From Pseudomonas ovata (GTDB lineage Bacteria; Pseudomonadota; Gammaproteobacteria; Pseudomonadales; Pseudomonadaceae): a stretch of DNA of 36,081 nucleotides. The notes beneath the pieces were generated by a model. It was not told the origin of the DNA. It did no database searches and saw only the letters and a list, made by a program, of their open reading frames with translations. The translations under genes and the position numbers were made by a program. This document shows, in pieces, positions 19,111 to 26,678 of the stretch (within the stretch, counting starts at the first letter, position 1; each line of letters starts with the position of its first letter). The DNA lies in the NCBI RefSeq assembly GCF_003131185.1, contig NZ_QFFU01000038.1:1-36081 (forward strand), read 5' to 3'.

Positions 19111-20468
19111 TTACGCCTGCGCGCCAGGCAACCGCACCACTGCACACAGCCCCGTCGGCAGGCGATTCTCCAGGGTCAGCTCGCCGCCGTGGGCCTGGAG
19201 ACAGGCGCGGGCAATCGCCAGTCCTAACCCCAGCCCGCCGCCTTGGGCATGCTCTGTACCGCCCTGGCCCAACTGCACGAACGGCTCGAACACCTGGCTC
19301 AGCCAGGCCGGTTCGATGCCGGGGCCATGGTCGCGAATCTCTACACGAATATCCCCGTCGTCCTCTACCCAGGCGCGCAGCGTCGCGTCCCCGGCATGGC
19401 GCAGGGCGTTATCGATCAGGTTGGTCAGCGCACGCTTGAGCGCCAGCGGCCGGCAATGGCAGAAAATCGCCGTCTCGCGCGCCCAGCCAATGGCGTGCCC
19501 CATGCTGGCGTAGCGGCGCGCCAGATCGTCCAGCAAGTCGCTCAGGCACAGGCGCACCGTGTCTTCCTGCACCGCATCACCGCGCACGAAGTTCAGGGTC
19601 TCGCGGACCATCGCCTGCAACTCATCGAGGCTGTCGAGCATGTCGTCGCGCGCCGCGTCGTCATCAAGCAACTCCAGTTGCAGGCGCAGTTCGGTGATGG
19701 GCGTGTTCAGGTCATGACTGATCGCGGCCAGCATACGGGTGCGGCCCTCGACATGCCGGGCGATTTAAACGCGTGCGTCAGGTCGCGGGCTTCCTGCGGG
19801 CCCTGCAAGGGCAAGGGCGCAATCCATTCGCCGCGGCTGACCCGCTCGGTGGCCTGTGCCAGGCGCTTGACTGGCTGCACCACGCGGCGCATGAAGAAAA
19901 ACACGATCAACAGCACCGGAATCGTGGTCACCGGCAGGCTGTAGCTGAGGATGCGGCTCCACTCGTAGCCGCCGGTGGGATGCTGGATGGCGTTCAGGTA
20001 GGCGCCACTTGGCAAGTCGATGCTGGTGCGCAGCCGCAACGGTGCCCAGCCGGCACCGCTGAACACCCACTCGCGGGCATTGCCGCCACTGGTGCGCTCC
20101 AGTTGCATACCGACGGATAGACCCGGTGGCAGGGTCAGGCGCTTGCCCAGATCAGCAATCAACCGCTGCTCTTCGGGACGCATGCCCCTGGCATCGGCCA
20201 CAGGATGGCTGGCCACCCAGAAATGCGCTTCATCGGTCTGCATGGCGGCCAGCAGGCGCGAGGCGTTCTCGGGCGTCAGGTTCTCAGCCGCATGGTAGGC
20301 GGTGATCAGCCGCTCCAGCGCCAGCGTGCGCGACAGCGGGTGCAGCAGCGCGCCGGTGCGTTGCAGGTAAAGCATGGCAATCGCATTGCAGGCCAGCAGC
20401 GCCAGCAACACCTGCAGTCCCAGTTGATGCGCCATGCGCCTGGGCCACAGACGGCGCAGCACGCTCAT
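19111..20468 (-). pseudogene. Sensor histidine kinase broken by a short frameshifting deletion
   Basis: This should be the sensor partner of the adjacent OmpR-type regulator. The first reading frame (20468 down to about 19767) gives TM1 'VLLALLACNAIAMLYL', a periplasmic domain, TM2 'VTTIPVLLIVFFFMRRVV' and most of a HAMP domain ending 'EARDLTHAF'. The second frame resumes with 'ARHVEGRTRMLAAISHDLNT' (phosphoacceptor His), then 'LTNLIDNALRH' (N box), 'DHGPGIEP' and 'GLGLGLAIA' (G boxes) down to the stop at 19111. Frame one runs into an early stop at 19707. The usual residues between 'F' and 'ARHVEG' are missing, as if about 16 bases were lost near 19763-19767. Adding 16 would make a 457-aa protein. 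The start overlaps the regulator stop (ATGA). As read, no membrane-linked kinase can be made. Confidence 0.85.
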
Positions 20469-21223
20469 GCCGGCACCTGCACGACCGGGCTGGCCAGTAT
20501 ATAGCCGTCGCCCCAGACCGTGCGCAGCAGCTCCGGCACCGCCGCGTTGTCACGCAGCTTGCGCCGCAGCCGGCTGATCTGTCGGTCGATGGCGCGGTCG
20601 AACACTTCGTGGTCGGGGCGGGTGGTCAGGTCGATCAGTTTCTGGCGGCTGAGCACCTGGTTGGGATGGGCAAGAAACACACTGAGCAAGCGGCTTTCCA
20701 CGCGGCTCAGACGCACCATCGAGCCATCGCTGTGCACCAGCAGGCCGGTGCTGTGAGTAAAGCTGAGCCCGGCAAACGCGTGGCGTACCGTGTCGGCAAT
20801 GACCGGCACGGCCGGTGCAGCGGCCACTGTCGCCCCGCGCCGGCGCAACAGGCTGTTGATCCGGGCCACCAGCTCACGTGGCTCGAACGGCTTGGTCACG
20901 TAATCGTCGGCACCAATGTCCAGACCCCGCACCCGGTCGGCGCTGGTGTCGCGGGCGGTCAGCAGAATCACCGGGATGTTCTCGCGCCGGTGCAGGCGAT
21001 GGCACAACTCGAAGCCGTCGCCATCGGGCAGCATCACGTCCAGCACGATGACATCAAAGCGTTGCTGTGCCAGCAGTTGCCACATGCCGGCCGCATCCTC
21101 GGCGGTGCGCACCTCGAACCGATGCCGGCGCAGGTACACCGCCAGCGGATCGCGGATCTTGCGGTGGTCATCGACCACCAGGATGCGCGGTGGGCAAGGG
21201 GCAGGGGAGGCAACAGAGCTCAT
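20465..21223 (-). CDS. OmpR-family response regulator, iron-linked two-component system
   Basis: A 252-aa DNA-binding response regulator. The receiver domain has the acidic pair D18-D19 ('ILVVDDH'), phosphoacceptor D62 ('VIVLDVMLPDGDGFE'), T89 and K111 ('YVTKPFEPRE'). The C-terminal winged helix shows 'SRVESRLLSVFLAHPNQVLS' and 'DRQISRLRRKLRD'. I chose the ATG at 21223; the open frame continues 61 codons further upstream but crosses the Fur box and shows no conservation. A strong Fur-like site lies 27 bases upstream, so expression should rise under iron starvation. With the broken kinase behind it and the receptor facing it, the group resembles PfeRS/PirRS systems that switch on enterobactin uptake. 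The receiver appears intact. Confidence 0.9.
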   Translation of the reverse strand: MSSVASPAPCPPRILVVDDHRKIRDPLAVYLRRHRFEVRTAEDAAGMWQLLAQQRFDVIVLDVMLPDGDGFELCHRLHRRENIPVILLTARDTSADRVRGLDIGADDYVTKPFEPRELVARINSLLRRRGATVAAAPAVPVIADTVRHAFAGLSFTHSTGLLVHSDGSMVRLSRVESRLLSVFLAHPNQVLSRQKLIDLTTRPDHEVFDRAIDRQISRLRRKLRDNAAVPELLRTVWGDGYILASPVVQVPA

Positions 21224-21249
21224 CGAAAGACCTGGACGACGGCGGTTTT

Positions 21250-21268
21250 GGAGATGATTCTCATTAAC
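21250..21268 (-). promoter_or_regulatory. Fur box upstream of the response regulator
   Basis: GGAGATGATTCTCATTAAC (plus-strand reading) matches the 19-base Fur consensus GATAATGATAATCATTATC at 14 positions, including the core GAT and CATTA. Its place 27 bases before the regulator start fits iron repression of the two-component operon. Confidence 0.7.
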
Positions 21269-21351
21269 GAGCCGGCATTCTAGCGCATCACTTGCCATTT
21301 GCCGCGCCTGCGACAATTGTTCGCACGCCGCAGACGTCAGACACCGAAGCT

Positions 21352-21380
21352 CCTGTGGGAGGCGGCTTGCCGGCGATAGC
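21352..21380 (+). repeat. Single REP sequence
   Basis: CCTGTGGGAGGCGGCTTGCC followed by GGCGATAGC fits the pseudomonad REP type GTGGGAG-x-GGCTTGCC-x-GCGA. It lies between the esterase stop and the response-regulator promoter, with no inverted partner seen nearby. Confidence 0.65.
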
Positions 21381-21448
21381 GTTCTGTCAGTCACCGCCAC
21401 CCCCACGGCCCAGCCTCACCTTATGAGCCCCATGCCATCCGGCATACA

Positions 21449-22393
21449 CTACCCCCGCACAAACCCCGCAATCGCCCCGGCCAGTACATCGTAGAACGCC
21501 TCGACCGCCGGCACGCCCCGGGCGCGCAGGCTGCCATGCACCATGCCGCTACCCACATGCACCTGTGCCGGCACGCCCGCCGCCTGCAAGCGCTCGGCAT
21601 AGGCCAGGGCCTCGCTGTACAGAATGTCGTACTCCGCCACGCCAATGAACGCCGGCGCCAAGCCGTCGAAACGGCTGGCCAATAGCGGCATCGCCCATGG
21701 GTTTTGCCGTTGCGCAGGATCGGGCAGGTAACCGGCCACGGCATCGGCCAAGGCCTGCACCGACAGCGAGGGCGCGTCATGGTAAAGGCTGGCCGAAGGC
21801 TCAAGGCTGACGGGCGTCAGCACCGGATACAACAACGCCTGCCCCAGCGGCTGAGCATGACCCTGGTCGCGCAACGCCTGGCACAGGCCCCCGGCCAGCG
21901 CACCGCCGGCACTGTCCCCAGCTACCACTACACGGTGTGGGTCCAGCGCTGCATGCAGCTGGCCACCGGCAATGGCATGCCAGGCACTCAGGCTGTCATC
22001 CAGCGCCGCCGGAAACGGATGCTCCGGCGCCAGGCGATAGGCAACCGCCACAATGGCGATCTGCAGCCGCTCGGCAATGGCGTAGGCAAACCAGTCATGG
22101 GTGTCCAGCGCGCCGTGGTCCCAGCCGCCGCCATGCAGGTACAGCAGCACCGGCCAGCCGTTCTGTGGCGCAGGCGCCGGCGGCAGGTACAGGCGCAGCG
22201 CCAGCGTGCCAAGCGTCAGGTCGCTCACCTCCCAGCCTTCGGGCCTGGGCGGCGTGAAATGCCGGCACGCGCGCAGGAACGCCTCGCGCCCGCCGGCCAG
22301 CGTGCCATCGCTGGCGCCCAGGCGCTGGCTGGTGTCCATGAAGTGGCGAATGCCGTTGTCGAGGTTGAACCGCTCGGTGAAACCGTTGCTCAT
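21449..22393 (-). CDS. Alpha/beta-hydrolase of the hormone-sensitive-lipase family
   Basis: A 314-aa esterase-like protein of family IV (HSL). It shows the oxyanion motif 'YLHGGGW' (HGGGW at residues 87-91), the nucleophile elbow 'AGDSAGG' (S161), the acid 'EYDILYSE' (D256) and the histidine in 'GMVHGS' (H286), the complete catalytic triad. There is no signal peptide, so it acts in the cytoplasm, probably on short acyl esters. The ATG at 22393 (MSNGFTERF) has an AGG site upstream; an earlier ATG at 22435 would add 14 residues. It stands alone, with no clear operon partner. Confidence 0.9.
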   Translation of the reverse strand: MSNGFTERFNLDNGIRHFMDTSQRLGASDGTLAGGREAFLRACRHFTPPRPEGWEVSDLTLGTLALRLYLPPAPAPQNGWPVLLYLHGGGWDHGALDTHDWFAYAIAERLQIAIVAVAYRLAPEHPFPAALDDSLSAWHAIAGGQLHAALDPHRVVVAGDSAGGALAGGLCQALRDQGHAQPLGQALLYPVLTPVSLEPSASLYHDAPSLSVQALADAVAGYLPDPAQRQNPWAMPLLASRFDGLAPAFIGVAEYDILYSEALAYAERLQAAGVPAQVHVGSGMVHGSLRARGVPAVEAFYDVLAGAIAGFVRG

Positions 22394-22583
22394 GAGTTGG
22401 GCCTTTGCGTGATGTGGGTTCAGCACATGGCCCATGGATCTTGCTGTTCAGGTCGTGGCGTGAACAAGTGACGGCAGGGGGCGGGCCAGAGGCGGTCCAG
22501 TGTGCCATTGCTGCTGACGCGCAGCAGGCACCACCCGTCGAACCGCGTGTCTTGTCAGCGCGCGGCGCCGCCGGTCATTGGCA

Positions 22584-23402
22584 TCAAGACGTCTGTGACA
22601 ACGAAGAGTCGGTGTTTGACGGCTCAGTCTTTTCCGTTTCACCAGACGCCTGTGGACTCTTGAAGCGATCTTCCTCGAACAGATCCTTCACGGTGTCCCA
22701 GAGGGTCGACAGGATCTTCATGGGTTTTAAAGGCCCATCATCCATCGTCCAGATAGCCTTGGCGATCAGGTCGTGCTCGAAATCATCCGGATACAGTGCA
22801 CGATCAAGGACCGGCAGTGACCGGTAATGTTCGAGCGCGTCGCTCAGGGTGTTGGTGACATGGCCGGTGGCCTTGTAATCAGCCTGGCCCTGAAGGGCAT
22901 TCGCCTGTCGCCAGGCTTGCTCCTGATCATCAGCGGCGCGCAAGGCGGCGCGGCGCTCATTGACCGTGAACGTATCGCTCTCATCAAAGGCAATCAGACT
23001 CAGTTGCTCGCGTGACAGGTCCTCGAACGGGTTGGTGGCGTTGCCGTTGAGAAAGTCGGTGGCCTGACGGGCCCGAGCCAACAGACCTGAATCATCGGTA
23101 TCGGGGACTTCGGCATCGTGTGCAGCTTTATTGGCCAAGTAGCCTGCGCCCACCAGCTCACTGATCAACGCCTGGGCTTTTTGCGACAGGGCATGTTGAT
23201 CCAGCGTGGCTTCGCGGATATCGGCGCGTACGGCAGCCTCGCTGAGCTGGCCGGCCAGGGACGACACGATCACACCGCTGGCGCTGGATGCGCCTGCGCT
23301 GTTCAGGCTTTCGCCGGTGGGCGTGTGCAAGACATTGCGGTTCACGCTGGTGGCCGAAGTGTTATTGATCACCAGGGTGAGATTGGAAAGAGGATTGAGC
23401 AT
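22584..23402 (-). CDS. Uncharacterised Pseudomonas protein, 272 aa
   Basis: I do not recognise a named domain, though the pattern resembles conserved hypotheticals of fluorescent pseudomonads. The first 45 residues are rich in Ser, Thr, Asn and Val and look unstructured. The middle has helices with 'LLARARQATDFLNGNATNPF' and 'LSREQLSLIAFDES', then 'NERRAALRAADDQEQAWRQ'. The C-terminal 20 residues are acidic, Ser-rich and probably disordered. No signal peptide or membrane segment is present. The polar N-terminal leader would suit a protein exported without cleavage, but that is conjecture. A GGAC-type ribosome site lies upstream, and no operon partner is seen. Confidence 0.75.
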   Translation of the reverse strand: MLNPLSNLTLVINNTSATSVNRNVLHTPTGESLNSAGASSASGVIVSSLAGQLSEAAVRADIREATLDQHALSQKAQALISELVGAGYLANKAAHDAEVPDTDDSGLLARARQATDFLNGNATNPFEDLSREQLSLIAFDESDTFTVNERRAALRAADDQEQAWRQANALQGQADYKATGHVTNTLSDALEHYRSLPVLDRALYPDDFEHDLIAKAIWTMDDGPLKPMKILSTLWDTVKDLFEEDRFKSPQASGETEKTEPSNTDSSLSQTS

Positions 23403-23613
23403 GAGGTCCGTCCTTGAGTGAGGAGATGCATTCCTTTGGGCTGGCCCAACTCATCGGTTTAACGGCCGGCAAGGCGGATGCTTGAGTGCCTTGCTGGTGG
23501 CGGCCTGTCATTGAGGCTTGGGACAACTGGTCAGGGCCTCGCTCAGAGCGCGCTCGTGAGTTCCATGAGTGGCGGGGTCTAGGGTTTTGCGGTGATGTAA
23601 TAATTGTGTCTGT

Positions 23614-23907
23614 CTACGCGCCCATGAGGCTGCTCGAGGCGTACCTCAAGGGTATGTACCAGTCGGGTGTTTGCGTCAGTGTTTGTATGAGCGCCAGGGC
23701 ATGGCGGCTTTGCTCAGGGCTTAGCCAGATTGGACCTGTGGAGAGGCGGGCGTTCTCAAGAAAGTGCTGCACAGGAAACAGCCGGGGCGTACGGCTCACC
23801 CGATATATTTTTTCACAGTGATAAACCCACTCGCCTGAATTGACATAGACGTCGGCATAGACGGTTATGCCATTATCCATGTCTGTCTTGTAATACGAGG
23901 GTTTCAT
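23614..23907 (-). CDS. Small uncharacterised protein, possibly N-terminally truncated
   Basis: From the ATG at 23907 the frame codes 97 residues beginning 'MKPSYYKTDMDNGITVYADV' and including 'SGEWVYHCEKIYRVSR' and 'LSPEQSRHALALIQTL'. Composition is protein-like, but I recognise no family. The frame stays open upstream to a TGA at 23995-23997, and the added codons read 'LAFSLLVLGVLVYP', a convincing membrane anchor. No ATG or GTG precedes that segment; only a TTG (23919) or CTG codons could start it, without a good ribosome site. Either a rare start is used, or the gene lost its beginning, perhaps along with the nearby repeat element at 24044. Function unknown. Confidence 0.5.
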   Translation of the reverse strand: MKPSYYKTDMDNGITVYADVYVNSGEWVYHCEKIYRVSRTPRLFPVQHFLENARLSTGPIWLSPEQSRHALALIQTLTQTPDWYIPLRYASSSLMGA

Positions 23908-24043
23908 CGGGTAAACCAATACGCCCAGTACAAGCAGAGAGAAAGCCAGTGCCGGTTCGTGGCGCGACGGGCAGTGGGATTTATGTAGGCGGTTTCAGCA
24001 GCGATTGCGGGATTTGACTGATAGTCGCTTTTGCGCGGGGCTG

Positions 24044-24253
24044 GTAGGAGCGCGCTCTGCCCGCGACCGAGTGCGCAGCGCTCGCAAAATTGTCGAAACG
24101 CCACAAATTTATGACTTTGAACACCTACAAAATTGTCGAAACGCCACAAATTTATGACTTTGAACACCTGCAAAATTGTCGAAACGCCACAAATTTACGA
24201 CTGCTAACGCAGCCGGTCGCGGTGGTCCGGCATTCCGGCAAGCGCGCTCCTAC
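24044..24253. repeat. Long REP/BIME element A with internal tandem repeat
   Basis: The left arm starts GTAGGAGCGCGCTCTGCCCG and the right arm ends GCAAGCGCGCTCCTAC, inverted copies of one REP type. The left arm continues with GAGTGCGCAGCGCTCGCA and the right is preceded by ACTGCTAACGCAGCCGGTCG, as in the three sister elements. The right arm has about 15 extra bases (TGGTCCGGCATTCCG) splitting CGGTCGCGG from GCAAGCGC. Between the arms lie the 43-base tandem units described separately. It occupies the gap before the LysE-type gene. Confidence 0.85.
24085..24200 (+). repeat. 43-bp direct repeats inside element A
   Basis: A unit beginning CAAAATTGTCGAAACGCCAC and ending GACTTTGAACACCT starts at 24085, 24128 and 24171. 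The first two copies differ by a single base near the end; the third is cut after about 30 bases where it passes into the ACTGCTAACGCAGCC arm. The same GAAACGCCACAAATTTACGA core occurs once or twice in the sister elements. Confidence 0.9.
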
Positions 24254-24315
24254 AGCGCCGCCGATAGGGCGTGCATGCTAATCTGCGACCCTGTCACCCC
24301 CAGCCGAGACGCCTG

Positions 24316-24936
24316 ATGTCCATCGCCGATAACCTCGTCGCCTTCACCCTGGCGGCCACTCTTCTGACCATCACGCCCGGCCTGGACACGGCGCTGATCC
24401 TGCGCACGGCCACGGTCGAAGGCAGGCGCCAGGCGTTGCGTGCGGCCTTGGGCATTAACGTTGGCTGCCTGCTCTGGGGCGCGGCGGTTGCCTTTGGGCT
24501 GGGGGCGCTGATTGCAGTGTCGGAGCTGGCCTTCAATATTCTCAAATACTGCGGCGCGGCCTACCTGTGCTGGCTGGGCCTGAACATGCTGCTGCGCCCG
24601 CGCCGCAGCGTGGCCACACCGCAGGCTGATGCCGGCAAGCCGAGCAACGGCTTTATCAAGGGCCTGTTCGGCAACCTGCTCAACCCCAAGATCGGCGTGT
24701 TCTATGTGTCCTTCCTACCGCAGTTCATTCCGCCGGGCGAGCCGCTGATTGCCTGGACCTTCGGGCTGGTCAGCATCCATGTGGTGCTGGGGCTGGCCTG
24801 GTCGCTGGCCCTGATCAGCGCGACCCGGCCGTTGGCCGAAGTGCTCAAGCGCCCGGCAGTGGTCACCTGGATGGATCGCAGCACCGGGGTGATCTTCATG
24901 CTGTTTGCGGCGCGCCTGGCGCTGAGCAAACGCTGA
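24316..24936 (+). CDS. LysE/RhtB-family amino-acid exporter
   Basis: A 206-aa inner-membrane protein with about six hydrophobic segments. The N-terminal 'ATLLTITPGLDTALILRTA' and the mid-protein 'GFIKGLFGNLLNPKIGVFYVSFLPQF' are diagnostic of the RhtB/LysE export family, which expels amino acids or homoserine lactone-like compounds. The ATG at 24316 gives the usual family length; 15 further upstream codons are open but unlikely. No ribosome site is strong. Its TGA stop abuts the reverse stop of the following minus-strand gene, the six bases TGATCA serving both. Substrate unknown. Confidence 0.9.
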   Translation: MSIADNLVAFTLAATLLTITPGLDTALILRTATVEGRRQALRAALGINVGCLLWGAAVAFGLGALIAVSELAFNILKYCGAAYLCWLGLNMLLRPRRSVATPQADAGKPSNGFIKGLFGNLLNPKIGVFYVSFLPQFIPPGEPLIAWTFGLVSIHVVLGLAWSLALISATRPLAEVLKRPAVVTWMDRSTGVIFMLFAARLALSKR

Positions 24937-25632
24937 TCAGTGGAAGTCGTAGTAGATCGTCCACTCGCCGGTGACCCGGTGTTTCCAGAACATCAGGCTG
25001 CCGTTATCCACCACGTTGAGGTTGATCTTGTCGTCCGATGAAATCTGGAAGATGAACTCGAAGCCTTCGCCCGGATCGACCCCGGACTGGCAGAACGACG
25101 GATAGCCACCGATCTTGTGCCTGTAGCTGTGGGTGATGTAGTCGAAGTAATCGGTGATGACACCGGCCGCTTCCAGCTTGCAGATTTCCTCGAACAACGG
25201 CTCCGGAATCCCGCCTTCATCCCATTGTGGATAGTCCTGCTCCAGGTAGGTGGCCTTGAGCGGAAAGGGCGTGAGGTACGAGCCCGGCGCGCTCAGTTCC
25301 TTGCGCACCAGTTCATCTTCATAGCTGTATTCGCGAATCAGCCACTGGTCGCCCATGGCATCGAAGCACTCGGGAAATTCCTCGGCCATGAACAGCGTCA
25401 GCACGCGGGTATTGGCCAGCAGCGGGCTGACATAAGGCAAGGCAGGCAGGTAGAACTGCGCTATCGGCAACAATGGCTGCCCGTCGGCCCCCAGCGGCAG
25501 GTCCTCATCGGGACGGCACAGAAAGACCCGGCCCAGCCAGCTCTCCTCGACCGTATCGGTCGGTCGAAAGCCACCGGCTTCGAACTCGGTGGCGGGTTTG
25601 ACCAGGCGTCGCTTGATGTCCTCGATATCCAT
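24937..25632 (-). CDS. DUF1963 (YwqG-like) protein, downstream copy
   Basis: A 231-aa soluble protein starting 'MDIEDIKRRLVKPATEFEAG', with 'SWLGRVFLCRPDEDLPLGAD', 'GQPLLPIAQFYLPALPYVSP' and the C-terminal 'HKIGGYPSFCQSGVDPGEGF'. The 'GGYPSFCQ' block followed by a strand-rich end is the signature of DUF1963/YwqG, a family of unknown function. It is a close paralogue of the gene at 25758-26453, about the same length and alignable without gaps over most of its span. The ATG at 25632 is set by that paralogue. The 125-base gap between the copies contains a REP remnant, so they may not be one transcript. Confidence 0.85.
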   Translation of the reverse strand: MDIEDIKRRLVKPATEFEAGGFRPTDTVEESWLGRVFLCRPDEDLPLGADGQPLLPIAQFYLPALPYVSPLLANTRVLTLFMAEEFPECFDAMGDQWLIREYSYEDELVRKELSAPGSYLTPFPLKATYLEQDYPQWDEGGIPEPLFEEICKLEAAGVITDYFDYITHSYRHKIGGYPSFCQSGVDPGEGFEFIFQISSDDKINLNVVDNGSLMFWKHRVTGEWTIYYDFH

Positions 25633-25712
25633 ACGGCACTCCATTAAAAAAGCAGGTTCTCGCAGGCGCTGCGAAGGTTCGTCACCCGACCCATTTATGG
25701 CGCTTGGGCAGA

Positions 25713-25740
25713 GGGCTTCGCTGCTGAAGCGGCACCTACG
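25713..25740 (-). repeat. REP remnant between the DUF1963 paralogues
   Basis: On the minus strand CGTAGGTGCCGCTTCAGCAG is followed by CGAAGCCC. This resembles the sequence near 30629 (GTAGGAGCTGCTTCAGCAGCG). It is one REP arm lying between the duplicated genes. Confidence 0.5.
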
Positions 25741-25757
25741 GTTTGGGTTGGTCTGGA

Positions 25758-26453
25758 TCAATAAAAATCGTAGTAAATCGTCCACTCGCCGGTCACCCGG
25801 TGTTTCCAGAACATCAGGCTGCCACTGTGCACCACGTTGAGGTTGATCTTGGGGTCAGAGGACACCTGGAAGACAAACTCGAAGTCCTCGCCCGGGTCCA
25901 CGCCCGGCTGGCAGAACGACGGGTAGCCGCCGATCTTGTGCTTGTAGCTGTGGGTGGTGAAGTCGTAATAGCTGTCGAGGTCACCGCTTTTCATCAGCGC
26001 GCAGATTTCCCGGTCCAGGTGCAGTGGGACGCCGCCGCCATCCCAGAGCGGGTAGTCCTCTTCGAGCTTCTCGGCCTTGAGGGGGAAGGCCTTGATAAAG
26101 GAGGCCGGTACCGTCAGGTCCTTGCGCACCAGTTCGTCGTCGTAGCCGTATTCACGGATCAGCCAGCTGTCCCCCATCGGCGCGAAGACCTCGCCGAATG
26201 ACTTGGCGATGAACACGGTCAGCACCCGGGTCTTGGCCAGTTGCGGGCTGACACAGGGCAGGGCGGGCAGGTAGAACTGCGCCAGCGGGAGCAAAGGCTG
26301 ACCGTCGGCGCCCAGGGGCAGCTCTTCATCGGGACGGTACAGAAAGACCCGGCCCAGCCAGCTTTCCTCGATCGTATTGGCCGGGCGAAAGCCACCGGCT
26401 TCAAAGGTGGTGGCGGGCTTGGCCAGCTCGCGCTTGATGTCCTGAATATCCAT
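25758..26453 (-). CDS. DUF1963 (YwqG-like) protein, upstream copy
   Basis: A 231-aa paralogue of the adjacent gene, starting 'MDIQDIKRELAKPATTFEAG' and ending 'FWKHRVTGEWTIYYDFY'. The last 16 residues are the same in both copies except the final residue (Y here, H in the other). The shared 'HKIGGYPSFCQPGVDPGEDF' places it in DUF1963/YwqG. Differences cluster in the middle ('FIAKSFGEVFAPMGDSW' against 'FMAEEFPECFDAMGDQW') and in the Cys/charged loop before the GGYP motif. No signal or membrane segment is seen. Role unknown; the tandem, diverging arrangement suggests paralogues under different selection. Confidence 0.85.
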   Translation of the reverse strand: MDIQDIKRELAKPATTFEAGGFRPANTIEESWLGRVFLYRPDEELPLGADGQPLLPLAQFYLPALPCVSPQLAKTRVLTVFIAKSFGEVFAPMGDSWLIREYGYDDELVRKDLTVPASFIKAFPLKAEKLEEDYPLWDGGGVPLHLDREICALMKSGDLDSYYDFTTHSYKHKIGGYPSFCQPGVDPGEDFEFVFQVSSDPKINLNVVHSGSLMFWKHRVTGEWTIYYDFY

Positions 26454-26521
26454 GTACGGTTTTATCCACAGGCATTTGTTAGACAGCTATGACCGTACCA
26501 ATGGCACCAAGGTTGCGGGGC

Positions 26522-26678
26522 GTAGGAGCGCGCTTGCCCGCGACCGAGTGCGTAGCGCTCGCAAATTCTCGGAAACGCTGAAAATTTACGACTGCTAACG
26601 CACCCGCTCGCAAAATCTCGGAAACGCTGAAAATTTACGACTGCTGACGCAGCCGGTCGCGGGCAAGCGCGCTCCTAC
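26522..26678. repeat. Long REP/BIME element B
   Basis: Terminal arms GTAGGAGCGCGCTTGCCCGC and GCGGGCAAGCGCGCTCCTAC are perfect inverted repeats extending to 25 bp. Inside are two 49-base direct units starting CTCGCAAA at 26558 and 26607, each with CTCGGAAACGCTGAAAATTT and ACGACTGCT-ACGCA. The right terminal bases supply the TAG stop (minus strand, 26675-26677) of the small gene that follows. Confidence 0.9.

Noticed and set aside
19700..19770. Programmed frameshift in the sensor kinase
   Set aside because: There is no strong slippery run with a pseudoknot, and several conserved residues are missing at the junction, which points to deletion.
24085..24200. Regular repeats resembling a CRISPR array
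   Set aside because: The units are contiguous with no unique spacers, lie inside inverted REP arms, and no cas gene is near.
24090..24281. A 63-codon plus-strand frame over element A
   Set aside because: It is translation of the 43-base repeat and REP arm, with no conserved content.
24937..26453. DUF1963 pair as toxin immunity genes
   Set aside because: No toxin gene or toxin-like C-terminal domain lies next to them; the idea has no support in this window.
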